This document shows positions 1 through 6,487 of a DNA stretch of 11,642 bases, one piece after another (position 1 is the stretch's first letter; each line of letters starts with the position of its first letter). The DNA is taken from positions 1 through 11,642 of the forward strand of contig JAQCYU010000045.1 in assembly GCA_027682925.1 (NCBI GenBank). The letters are read 5' to 3'. A program made the translations under genes and the position numbers. This stretch comes from Coriobacteriaceae bacterium AF45-21 (GTDB lineage Bacteria > Actinomycetota > Coriobacteriia > Coriobacteriales > Coriobacteriaceae). The notes under the pieces were generated by a model. The model was not told where the DNA came from, made no database searches, and saw nothing but the letters and a program-made list of their open reading frames with translations.

Positions 1-506
1 TGGGGCATGGCGGCGGGGCGCTGCTGCTGCGGGGCAGCAAACTGCTGCTGGCCGGCGCGCGGGGCGCTGGCGGCACGGCTTGCCGCGGAGTTGTTTTGGC
101 CCAGACCGTTTTGATAGGCGCGCTCTTCTTCGTACAGGCGGCCGAGCGTGGGGGCATCGACGTTCTCGGCAAAGACCGAGAACTTGCCGGCGCGCAGCTG
201 CGGATCGATCATAAAGCGCACGAGGGGCTCGCCGACAAAGACATAGCGGCGCTTTTCGGCCTGCGCCTTCACAAACTCGCGGACCTCGCGCGAAAGCTCG
301 GGGTAGAACGGGGCGAGCATGGGATCGTCGTCGGCGGCGATCAGGATGGTATAGAGTGCCGGCGCCGTGTTGACGCCGTTGATCACCAGAGTCTGATCCT
401 CCATGTCGCGAGCGGCCTGCTTGGCAAGCTTCTTAAAGGAGAACGGGGCACGGGTGGCACCGAAGATGCCGGCCACGTGGTCCTCGAAGATGTTCAGGAA
501 GTTCAC
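1..506 (-). CDS. FhaA-like protein, N-terminal part (partial, runs off the window)
   Basis: The minus strand is open from a GTG start at 506-504 to the window edge, giving 168 codons with no stop. The product begins VNFLNIFEDHVAGIFG. Residues 1 to about 115 resemble the DUF3662/FhaA N-terminal domain: a short amphipathic start, then an alpha/beta domain ending near a GKFSVFAE motif. From about residue 130 it becomes a Gln/Ala/Pro-rich linker. In family members such a linker leads to a C-terminal FHA domain, which binds phosphothreonine; here it would lie outside the window. A GGAGAG ribosome-binding site (521-516) sits 9 bases before the GTG. The GTG overlaps the TGA (505-503) of the preceding reading frame as GTGA, which points to translational coupling with the kinase region. 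FhaA proteins of actinobacteria are usually encoded with Ser/Thr kinases and cell-wall genes and act as kinase readers. The family call is from recalled sequence pattern; the FHA domain was not seen. Confidence 0.8.
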   Translation of the reverse strand, partial: MNFLNIFEDHVAGIFGATRAPFSFKKLAKQAARDMEDQTLVINGVNTAPALYTILIAADDDPMLAPFYPELSREVREFVKAQAEKRRYVFVGEPLVRFMIDPQLRAGKFSVFAENVDAPTLGRLYEEERAYQNGLGQNNSAASRAASAPRAGQQQFAAPQQQRPAAMP

Positions 507-702
507 GAAAGATCACTCTCCGTATAGGTTCTTTGGTATCCGAGCAAATATAGGCATATCCCAACGATTATAGAGGATAGGGTTCCCGCAACCGCCGCCT
601 TGGCGACGACCGCGGCTGCAAGGCTGGCAATTTCCATATGGTGTGCAAGACAGGACGCCGCTGCGCAGCCGATGCCGGCGACAGCGATGGCGGCGATTAC
701 GG
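503..702 (-). other. Out-of-frame C-terminal continuation of the Ser/Thr kinase
   Basis: After the kinase stop, the next frame (one base back) is open and reads a coherent hydrophobic protein of about 66 residues from about SNLAVIAAIAVAG to YTESDLS. It contains two likely membrane helices, AVIAAIAVAGIGCAAASCL and TLSSIIVGICLYLLGY. Its TGA at 505-503 overlaps the fhaA GTG start. The composition matches the membrane tail of the kinase. The same frame further upstream (toward 796) is rich in Cys and Arg and looks non-coding. There is no convincing independent start: the only ATG in the good part, at about 640-638, lacks a ribosome-binding site. The simplest reading is that one base is missing near 700-730 and the kinase really ends at 503. 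A small separate membrane protein of about 44 residues is the alternative. Confidence 0.55.
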
Positions 703-2355
703 CAAGGTTTGAGCCTGATCGGCACGCTTGGCATGGGCGTTGAGCAGCGCAGATGACGCCGCGGCAGTTGCCGCTACCAGCACAAAGGCAGCCCAAAGGA
801 GTGGGTCTCCCAGCGCTGCGGCAACGTTACCGAGCCCCAGCACGCCTCCGGCTGAAAGCGCGACCGTGGCCAGACGGGCAAAAAGTGCGCCCATGCCCGT
901 TGCCGCGGCGGCGCTTGCCGGGCCGAGCCAAAATGACGCGACGCCGGCGGTGACCCCAGCTGCCAGGAAGGTATTGCCGGTCAGACAGCCAAGCGCGAGT
1001 GCACAGGTGAGTGCGGCGCTCGCGGCAGCCTCGGTGCGACCCCAGGCGATCCACCAACCGGACATGGCGGCGGCAAAGATCACCGCGACGGGCAACATCG
1101 ACAGGACGCCCTGTGCCTGCATGGTGGCGTTTGCCATGAGCACCAAAAAGCCCACAGCCGAGATGGCCGAGCCAATCTGGGGGGCCAGGCCGGCCGCCGC
1201 TCCGATCGCGATAGCCGCAATGACCAGGCCGGGAAGCGCCGCGACGCCGGCCGTCTGCATCAGCAAAAAGCTAAAGGCGCCGCACGTTAGCGCCGAGATA
1301 GCGTGCATGGCGTAGTCGCGCGCATGGCTCCAGCGCGTGCCTGCCCAGCCGAGTGCGGGGTCGACCTCGATGACGTCGTCCTCGTAGTGCGACGGCTCGA
1401 TATCGTCGAGCTCCTGCTCGTCATCCGAAAGTTCGCCAACCATTTGCTCCAGGCTGCGACGGCCTTCGCGCACGCTGCCCAGACCGGCAAGGAGCTGGTC
1501 GCAAAATGCCTCGATGCTGTTGGGGCGGTCCTGCGGCATGGGGGAGAGCGCGCTCATGAGCGCGGCCTCGGCTCCCGGGGGAAAGTGTGGTATCAGCTCG
1601 CTGGGATAGGTGGCGCCGCCGATGATGCGGCCGAGCGAGTCGGCGGGCGTGGCCGCCATAAAAGGAGCGCTGCCGCACAGGCCCTCGTAGATCACACAGG
1701 CGAGGGCAAAGACATCGGCGCGCTCGTCGACCGTGCCGGTCTCGATATCGAGCTGCTCGGGCGGCATGTAGCCGATGGTGCCGCCGCGTGAGCCGCCAAA
1801 GCCACCGGCGGACGACAGCCGCGCCATGCCAAAGTCGGTGAGCTTTACATTGCCCGAGTGGTCGATGAGCACGTTGGCGGGCTTAATGTCCAGGTGGAGT
1901 ACGCCATTGCTATGGGCGAAGGTGAGCGCCTGGCCCAGGGCATCGGCAATGGCCGCGGCCTCGTCAAAGGTGAGCGAGTGGCCGTCCACGCGATGCAAAA
2001 ACTCGGCCAGCGACATACCGTCGACATACTCCATAACCAGGTAGGCATAGGCGGTGTCATGCGTAAAGTCGATGACCTGCACGATATTGGGATGTTGAAG
2101 CATGGCGGCAGTGTGCGCCTCGCGCAGGACATCCATGATGTCGCTGGCGGGCATGCCGGCGCCGTTGATAAGGGGGATGCGCTTAATGGCGACGCGGCGG
2201 CGCAGGTGCGTGTCGCGGCAAATCTCGATGGAGCCAAAACCGCCGGTCGCAAGTGTCTCGAGCGGCTGGTACCGCTTGAGCAGCTCGCGAGAGCTGGTGC
2301 CCTCCAAAGGAACGTCCGGCGAGAACCGGGCGGTATGTTGCGAGAAAAGCGGCAT
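697..2355 (-). CDS. Membrane-anchored serine/threonine protein kinase (PknB/Hanks type)
   Basis: The product is 552 residues from the ATG at 2355-2353. A TTG six bases upstream would extend the frame, but it abuts the GAGGG ribosome-binding site (2366-2362), so the ATG fits better. The kinase domain spans about residues 30-290: glycine loop TGGFGS (37-42), VAIK lysine K58, helix-C glutamate E79, catalytic HLDIKPAN (154-161, D156 and N161), DFG 174-176 and a GYMPPE segment (195-200) in place of APE. It should transfer phosphate from ATP to Ser/Thr of cytoplasmic proteins. The HRD arginine is replaced by leucine, so this is a non-RD kinase. Residues about 305-335 are acidic. From about 345 the protein is almost entirely hydrophobic, with several membrane helices instead of the extracellular PASTA repeats of PknB. 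It is encoded upstream of an FhaA-like protein, a plausible reader or substrate. The stop at 697 is suspect because a hydrophobic frame continues to 503. Confidence 0.93.
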   Translation of the reverse strand: MPLFSQHTARFSPDVPLEGTSSRELLKRYQPLETLATGGFGSIEICRDTHLRRRVAIKRIPLINGAGMPASDIMDVLREAHTAAMLQHPNIVQVIDFTHDTAYAYLVMEYVDGMSLAEFLHRVDGHSLTFDEAAAIADALGQALTFAHSNGVLHLDIKPANVLIDHSGNVKLTDFGMARLSSAGGFGGSRGGTIGYMPPEQLDIETGTVDERADVFALACVIYEGLCGSAPFMAATPADSLGRIIGGATYPSELIPHFPPGAEAALMSALSPMPQDRPNSIEAFCDQLLAGLGSVREGRRSLEQMVGELSDDEQELDDIEPSHYEDDVIEVDPALGWAGTRWSHARDYAMHAISALTCGAFSFLLMQTAGVAALPGLVIAAIAIGAAAGLAPQIGSAISAVGFLVLMANATMQAQGVLSMLPVAVIFAAAMSGWWIAWGRTEAAASAALTCALALGCLTGNTFLAAGVTAGVASFWLGPASAAAATGMGALFARLATVALSAGGVLGLGNVAAALGDPLLWAAFVLVAATAAASSALLNAHAKRADQAQTLP

Positions 2356-2435
2356 GGCCAACCCTCGTGCGTTTAAAGTTCGTTTGCGAGTGGCGGGCGT
2401 GGGGCCGAGCCATTCGCGGTGGCATAGATGCTGCT

Positions 2436-2441
2436 AGTGTA
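2436..2441 (-). promoter_or_regulatory. Possible -10 box for the kinase-fhaA operon
   Basis: On the minus strand the hexamer TACACT lies about 80 bases before the kinase ATG and fits the loose actinobacterial -10 pattern TAnnnT. No good -35 hexamer is visible at the expected distance. This is a weak prediction. Confidence 0.25.
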
Positions 2442-2511
2442 GCACGCTCGGGCAGATGGCGAGGATAGCGGGATGCGAGGTGGCCCGATCGATTCGGCCC
2501 GTTTCGGCTCG

Positions 2512-2652
2512 TTTGGAAAGCGCATCTCAGTTTTCAGCCAAATTATGGGATGCGCTTTCCAAATGGGGTGGGCTGCGGAAACTGCATCCCAGAATATTGC
2601 CCTGGAACGGGATGCGCTTTCCGAACCGGCGTCCAAAAGGAAACCGCATCCC
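2512..2652. repeat. Cluster of five alternating 14-base half-sites (short palindromic repeat element)
   Basis: Five copies of one 14-mer occur in strictly alternating orientation: GGAAAGCGCATCTC (2515-2528), GGGATGCGCTTTCC (2547-2560), GGAAACTGCATCCC (2577-2590), GGGATGCGCTTTCC (2609-2622) and GGAAACCGCATCCC (2639-2652). Starts are 32, 30, 32 and 30 bases apart. The first two copies form an 18-base stem (2512-2529 with 2546-2563, one T/C variation) around a 16-base loop. No convincing gene is seen in the gap 2442-2769. The pattern resembles REP/MITE-like short intergenic elements. A multi-site protein-binding array is the alternative. Confidence 0.75.
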
Positions 2653-2769
2653 GCTTTGATGTGGGGACTGCGAACAAAAGCCGGACCGTGATCTGGCGCG
2701 GATTGGAGTTCGCCTGAATCATTGATGCTGGCTGGTGTGAGAACAGAGATAAACGAGCGGCTCGAGCGA

Positions 2770-2775
2770 TATAAT
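2770..2775 (+). promoter_or_regulatory. -10 box (TATAAT) before the LuxR-type regulator
   Basis: A perfect TATAAT lies 20 bases before the ATG at 2795. Transcription would begin near 2782, just ahead of the GGAGG ribosome-binding site (2786-2790). That excludes the ATG at 2774 as a start. No TTGACA-like -35 hexamer sits 16-18 bases upstream, so this could be an activator-dependent promoter. Confidence 0.45.
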
Positions 2776-2794
2776 GACACGCTATGGAGGCCGT

Positions 2795-4198
2795 ATGCTC
2801 TTTTCCCGCCGTTCTGCTACATTTGCCTGCGCCATTGCGCTTGTCGTAATGGCGGTCACCCCTTATCACCGGTTTTCATCTTCAATCGGCCTAGCGTCAG
2901 GTGCAATGACCTGGCTCGTTATCCTGGGCGCATGCCTCGCGGCGTTTGTTCATGGTGCTGCGCTATGCAAGGGGGGAATGAGAAGGCCGAGGCATCTCGG
3001 TGCCATCGGTGTTTTCCTTGGTGTTATTGCAACGGTTCCCGAATGGGCCGACCTGGCTTTCTATGCTCGCGGAGACTCTATTCCAATCGTGTTTGCACCG
3101 ATTTGGTTGTTACATGGCGTTTCGTGTGTCTCGTGCTTTGTTGGGTCGCTGCTTCTCTCATATGTTATTTGGGGCACGGCGGACTCTCCTTTGACGCAGA
3201 GGTCGACACGGACTGACGAAAGGGAAACTCGTCACCCGCAGGACGAGATTTTTACAGAAACAATAGCCGTCATGTCTTGCCTGCTGTTTTGCTGTCGAGT
3301 TTCATGGAGAGTCGTTCCCGAGCCATGGGGGATGCCCCCTGTAACGGCCGCGTCAATTGGCCTTGCGCTTTTAATTCCGTTGGTCTATCTCGCATTGACT
3401 GTGGCCCCGCCGTTTTGCCGCCCTCGTGCCTTTGGCCATGGGCGGCGCGACGTGTTTGCCTGTTCTGTGCTCGTAGCAGTTCCTATTGGTCTTATTCCGG
3501 CTGTTGAGGCGGCATACTTCGCAAGCGATGCCGTGGTCATTGCATTGCTGGCGATGGGGTCCGTTATCGCTGCTGCCTTCGTATGCATGTTGCTAAGGGG
3601 GAAACGGGACAACAATTCGGATATCGCCTGTGCGTCCGACACATTCGATGCGGGGGTGTTTTCCCCTGCCCTCTCGCCTAGAGAAGAGCAGTTTGTTCGA
3701 CTGCTGCTCAAAGGGAAAACGCCGGCGGAAATTGCCAAGGAGACGGATACGAAGCCATCGACGGTGAGAACAACGCTTCACCGAGCATACGGGAAGGCGT
3801 CGGTTGCGGGCTCACGCGAGCTCGTGGCGCTGTTTGCGGGTGAGGGCGATACTGTAGGGCATGAGCTACCGCAGCGGCATGCTGACGATATAGTGGCATC
3901 AGCTCGAACGCGCCGGCTGTTTCGATACCTGCTCACATTATTCTTTATCCTCCTTGCGGCGGGGCCCTTGGTAATGGCGGATAGCGATTGGGGGTCCGGT
4001 GTTTCGCGGGCTGTCGCCTTTTCCCTCTTAGCTACGCATTGGGTCTCGGACTGCTTCTGTCGCTACGCTACGCGGGTGGAAAAGCGAATCGTGGCGCTGC
4101 GCTGGATAGAGCGGGTGAAGCGATTTGGCTCGGAAGCCCGTACGTATGGGCGGTGCTATCTGCTGTGGAATGGTCTTTTATCTATATCGCGGCATTGA
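2795..4198 (+). CDS. LuxR-type membrane regulator, first module (8 membrane helices + HTH, then start of a second module)
   Basis: The start is the ATG at 2795, 4 bases after GGAGG. An in-frame ATG at 2774 lies inside the TATAAT promoter. The frame gives 467 residues. Residues 1-268 hold about eight hydrophobic segments (near 9-23, 38-57, 68-82, 103-126, 157-171, 185-206, 219-242 and 246-267). Residues about 293-347 form a LuxR/FixJ helix-turn-helix: LSPREEQFVRLLLKGKTPAE at the start, recognition segment KPSTVRTTLHRAYGK. Unusually, the protein does not end there: a linker and a ninth hydrophobic segment (about 376-395) follow. The true frame appears to leave this one at a T4 tract (4019-4022), so roughly the last 58 residues to the stop at 4196-4198 are probably out of frame. 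Multi-helix LuxR proteins are common in Coriobacteriia and thought to sense a membrane-associated signal; the ligand is unknown. It stands directly upstream of the secreted-protein/ABC cluster and is the likely regulator of it. Confidence 0.8.
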   Translation: MLFSRRSATFACAIALVVMAVTPYHRFSSSIGLASGAMTWLVILGACLAAFVHGAALCKGGMRRPRHLGAIGVFLGVIATVPEWADLAFYARGDSIPIVFAPIWLLHGVSCVSCFVGSLLLSYVIWGTADSPLTQRSTRTDERETRHPQDEIFTETIAVMSCLLFCCRVSWRVVPEPWGMPPVTAASIGLALLIPLVYLALTVAPPFCRPRAFGHGRRDVFACSVLVAVPIGLIPAVEAAYFASDAVVIALLAMGSVIAAAFVCMLLRGKRDNNSDIACASDTFDAGVFSPALSPREEQFVRLLLKGKTPAEIAKETDTKPSTVRTTLHRAYGKASVAGSRELVALFAGEGDTVGHELPQRHADDIVASARTRRLFRYLLTLFFILLAAGPLVMADSDWGSGVSRAVAFSLLATHWVSDCFCRYATRVEKRIVALRWIERVKRFGSEARTYGRCYLLWNGLLSISRH

Positions 4199-4902
4199 TG
4201 TGCATACGCGTTCCGTTGATGGCTGTGCCGGTCCTGTTTTGCGGCGTGGCGTCTACGGCTTCGCTCGCTGTTGGGCTGCGTCCGTTTAAGGTGCATGCCC
4301 ATGCTCGGGCTATCGTGCCGTTGGTGTCAATGGGCATGGTTGCCTTAATCTATGCGGTCGCTAGGGGGCGAATCCATGGACTTGCGGTGCTGACGGGGGT
4401 GCTGCTCACATATATAGTGATGCGAAGCTGTCCGCAGCGCAAAATGCTTGGGATATGGATGCTTTGCTTCGGGGCGACGGCTCCTGTTTGGGCTGTCTTG
4501 CTCAATATGGTGCAGGATCTGACGGTTTTCGAGCCGTTGTTCCTCGCGTCGTTGTTGGGGCAAAGTTCGGCTGTCAATGTCGTCGTGGCAACGGTGATTG
4601 TTTGCTGGTCTGTGCCCATGTTCGTTACGCACATCGCGCTCGCCCGCTCGGTTGAGGACGAGAAGGCCGTCTTGGAGTACCGGGCGAACGGGTCCACCGA
4701 AACGGCCCGCGTGCGCCAGCTGGCCCTGCTTACGTCGCGCTCCCTTTCTGATGTTCAGTCGCAAATTTTGCTGATGACGGCAGAGGGAGCAACGACAAAG
4801 GCCATTGCGGAGGATGTCGGTTACGCTGCATCTACGGTGCAAGCGCTGCGGTCTGCATCTTACCGCCAGTTGAAGATCAAGAATAAGGCGGAGCTAATTT
4901 AA
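4021..4902 (+). CDS. LuxR-type membrane regulator, second module (out-of-frame continuation)
   Basis: From 4021 the coding signal moves to the next frame and runs to TAA at 4900-4902, about 293 residues. It holds hydrophobic segments such as SYALGLGLLLSL, YVWAVLSAVEWSFIYIAAL, PVLFCGVASTASLAV, IVPLVSMGMVALIYAV, LAVLTGVLLTYIVM and VNVVVATVIVCWSVPMFV. It ends in a helix-turn-helix (4741-4899) that aligns with the first module's HTH: LSDVQSQILL...TTKAIAEDVGYAASTVQALR...LKIKNKAEL. With the ninth segment of the preceding frame it forms a second '8 helices + HTH' unit. The frame can be extended upstream to a TTG at 3988, but without a ribosome-binding site. Adding one T to the T4 tract at 4019-4022 joins both modules into one protein of about 702 residues reading ...AVAFFPLSYALG.... 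A separate regulator gene is the alternative but lacks a credible start. Confidence 0.7.
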   Translation, partial: FPLSYALGLGLLLSLRYAGGKANRGAALDRAGEAIWLGSPYVWAVLSAVEWSFIYIAALMCIRVPLMAVPVLFCGVASTASLAVGLRPFKVHAHARAIVPLVSMGMVALIYAVARGRIHGLAVLTGVLLTYIVMRSCPQRKMLGIWMLCFGATAPVWAVLLNMVQDLTVFEPLFLASLLGQSSAVNVVVATVIVCWSVPMFVTHIALARSVEDEKAVLEYRANGSTETARVRQLALLTSRSLSDVQSQILLMTAEGATTKAIAEDVGYAASTVQALRSASYRQLKIKNKAELI

Positions 4903-4924
4903 TTGTTATCGCAGGTAAATAACG

Positions 4925-4965
4925 TGTAAACGCCTGAGCAATCAACTCAATAGCGGGTGTTTACA
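4925..4965. promoter_or_regulatory. Long inverted repeat, candidate operator before the secreted-protein gene
   Basis: TGTAAACGCC (4925-4934) and GGTGTTTACA (4956-4965) are inverted copies with 9 of 10 positions matching. Their centres are 31 bases apart, about three helical turns, so both arms face the same side of the DNA. The right arm contains TTTACA, close to a -35 hexamer, though no good -10 box follows at the right spacing. The site lies between the regulator stop and the secreted-protein start, where an operator for the LuxR-type regulator is expected. Binding is inferred. Confidence 0.45.
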
Positions 4966-5038
4966 GACATCTTTCTCTATTCATGCGAAGGTTGCCGTGC
5001 GTCGACGCATTGTTAACCGCTTTTGATTGGAGAAGGCC

Positions 5039-5551
5039 ATGATTAAGCCAAGGAGCGCTATTGCTCGAATCGGAGTCGGCTTGGTGATTGCAGCTGGTCT
5101 GTCCCTAGGGGTTCCCGCTGCATCGTTTGCACAAGAGGAGTTTGACACCTCTCAGGTTTCCAGCATTACTCAAAACGCCGATACGGGAATTACGACCTGT
5201 ACGAACAATGCCGATAAGGCATTTAGTTTTCAATGTGCCGGGACGAGTGCAACTGGCTACCGTCAAAAGGATGATTCCTCATCGCTCTATCTGGATATCC
5301 AGGGCCATACGGGAAATCCGCTTCGGTTATATACAGACGGTGCGTATAACACAAGCGGTAGCGGCAGCATGAATTGTACTCAGGGAACGTATCGTTCGAA
5401 TCACAAGGGACAGTGGGAAATGTATAACCTCGTCCGTGAGAACGGGCGATCTGCGGCGCGACTGACTGCATGGGCGGAGTCTGGCTACGGCACTGTTATT
5501 GGCGTATGGAGCCCCGACTGCGTCGGGCATTTCCACAAGCTTCCCGCATAG
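5039..5551 (+). CDS. Small secreted protein with signal peptide and four cysteines (candidate bacteriocin-like product)
   Basis: The product is 170 residues from the ATG at 5039, with GGAGAAGG (5029-5036) just upstream. A TTG at 5027 extends the frame but precedes the ribosome-binding site. Residues 1-31 form a classical Sec signal peptide: basic start (MIKPRSAIAR), hydrophobic core, and ASFA before a likely cut at A31/Q32. The mature part of about 139 residues is polar and rich in Ser, Thr, Gly and Tyr. It has four cysteines (54, 66, 113, 161), enough for two disulfides. The stretch from GYRQKDDSSSLYLDIQG through KGQWEMYNLVRENGRSAARL to GVWSPDC recalls small secreted proteins encoded beside ABC transporters in gut Firmicutes (DUF2712-like in general shape). 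That likeness is from memory and uncertain. It is the first gene of the cluster and is separated from the transporter genes by a hairpin. Activity is not shown; a signalling or adhesive protein remains possible. Confidence 0.8.
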   Translation: MIKPRSAIARIGVGLVIAAGLSLGVPAASFAQEEFDTSQVSSITQNADTGITTCTNNADKAFSFQCAGTSATGYRQKDDSSSLYLDIQGHTGNPLRLYTDGAYNTSGSGSMNCTQGTYRSNHKGQWEMYNLVRENGRSAARLTAWAESGYGTVIGVWSPDCVGHFHKLPA

Positions 5552-5564
5552 TTGTTTGAAATGG

Positions 5565-5595
5565 CTCCCTTCCGGCTTTCTGGGTCGGAAGGGGG
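5565..5595 (+). terminator. Intergenic stem-loop between the secreted protein and transporter genes (attenuator or RNA stabiliser)
   Basis: CCCTTCCG (5567-5574) pairs perfectly with CGGAAGGG (5586-5593) across an 11-base loop, extendable by two more pairs (one a G-U). There is no U-run, so it is not a classical complete terminator. It ends just before the AGGAGG ribosome-binding site of the next gene (5596-5601). Its place suggests it could lower transporter expression relative to the secreted protein, or protect the upstream transcript's 3' end. Confidence 0.5.
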
Positions 5596-5605
5596 AGGAG
5601 GACGT

Positions 5606-6487
5606 ATGAACCAAAAGCTCGCAAGATACGAACTGTCGAAAACGATTAGACGTCCAGCTTTTATCCTTGCTCTCTTGATTGCGGTCGCAGTTGCAATAGC
5701 TGCCGCGCTGGAGCCGTGGGCAAATTTGGAAAAAGAGCGCCACAACCTTCTTTCTTTTGGTTACGGCGTTGGCGTGCAAGCCGAAAATTATCTCGGTCAA
5801 ACACGTGAAAGCAGCTTCGGTAACTGGATTGTTGTGAGCGCGAACGCGCCACTGTCTGCGTCGGTGTTTTTCTATGCACTGCCCCTGCTTGCAATGTTGG
5901 CTGGATCTTGGTCGTGTCTCTTTGAGCGTTTGAGTGGTTATGACATGCAGATATGCACGCGCGTTTCCAGAAAGGCGTACGTGAACGTAAAGATGCTGTC
6001 TGCTTTCCTCTCCGCGTTTACAGTGACTGCCATTCCTCTGCTCGTCAATTTCCTGATCGTCTCGATGCTTTTTCCTGCGTATCTTCCTCGGGTCGATGAG
6101 TCGACTTACGTAGGACTTTACCTGCATAGCTACTTCTCCGGTCTATTTTATTCGCATCCTTTGTCATATGTGCTCGCATACACGCTGTTCGATGCTGTCA
6201 CGCTCGGGACTTTATCCATGGCTGTAACTGGCTTCTCAATTTTGTTTCGTAGCAGAATCAAAGCGATAATTGTCCCGTATCTGCTAATGGTTGCGTGGCA
6301 TTTTGCAAATGGCTGGATCTTCGGCGTAATGGCTTGTGTGGGGTTTAACTGCAATATCCTCAACAGCATCAGGTCGGAATCGCTGAATAACTGGCCAGAC
6401 ATTCGAGCCGGTTTTGCGGAAATCATATTATTGACCCTTGCTTCGTTGGCTTTTTCTGGGGCGTGGAAAAGACGCGAGGTGGTCTGA
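5606..6487 (+). CDS. ABC transporter membrane protein (ABC-2-like permease)
   Basis: The product is 293 residues from the ATG at 5606, preceded by AGGAGG at 5596-5601. The frame is open back to 5552, but nothing there looks like a start. Six membrane helices are predicted by eye, near residues 18-35, 86-102, 130-156, 186-208, 219-236 and 272-287. A long loop between helices 1 and 2 carries GYGVGVQAENYLGQ. This is the usual six-helix plan of bacitracin/lantibiotic-type permease subunits (BcrB/LanE/LanG-like or DUF2705-like), although pairwise similarity in such families is low. It would form a channel in the cytoplasmic membrane with the next gene product and the ATPase encoded at 7320. Its TGA overlaps the next ATG (TGATG at 6485-6489), showing translational coupling. 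Confidence 0.78.
   Translation: MNQKLARYELSKTIRRPAFILALLIAVAVAIAAALEPWANLEKERHNLLSFGYGVGVQAENYLGQTRESSFGNWIVVSANAPLSASVFFYALPLLAMLAGSWSCLFERLSGYDMQICTRVSRKAYVNVKMLSAFLSAFTVTAIPLLVNFLIVSMLFPAYLPRVDESTYVGLYLHSYFSGLFYSHPLSYVLAYTLFDAVTLGTLSMAVTGFSILFRSRIKAIIVPYLLMVAWHFANGWIFGVMACVGFNCNILNSIRSESLNNWPDIRAGFAEIILLTLASLAFSGAWKRREVV

Noticed and set aside
96..527. Plus-strand open frame of 143 codons
   Set aside because: It mirrors the fhaA-like gene on the minus strand, which has a good start, ribosome-binding site and domain pattern; the plus-strand product has no family features.
2356..2361. TTG start two codons upstream for the kinase
   Set aside because: It touches the ribosome-binding site directly, while the ATG at 2355 has proper spacing.
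2774..2794. ATG at 2774 as start of the LuxR-type regulator
   Set aside because: It overlaps the TATAAT box and precedes the GGAGG that serves the ATG at 2795.
5327..6127. Minus-strand open frame of 266 codons
   Set aside because: Antisense to the secreted protein and first permease; Arg/His/Cys-rich composition without domains.
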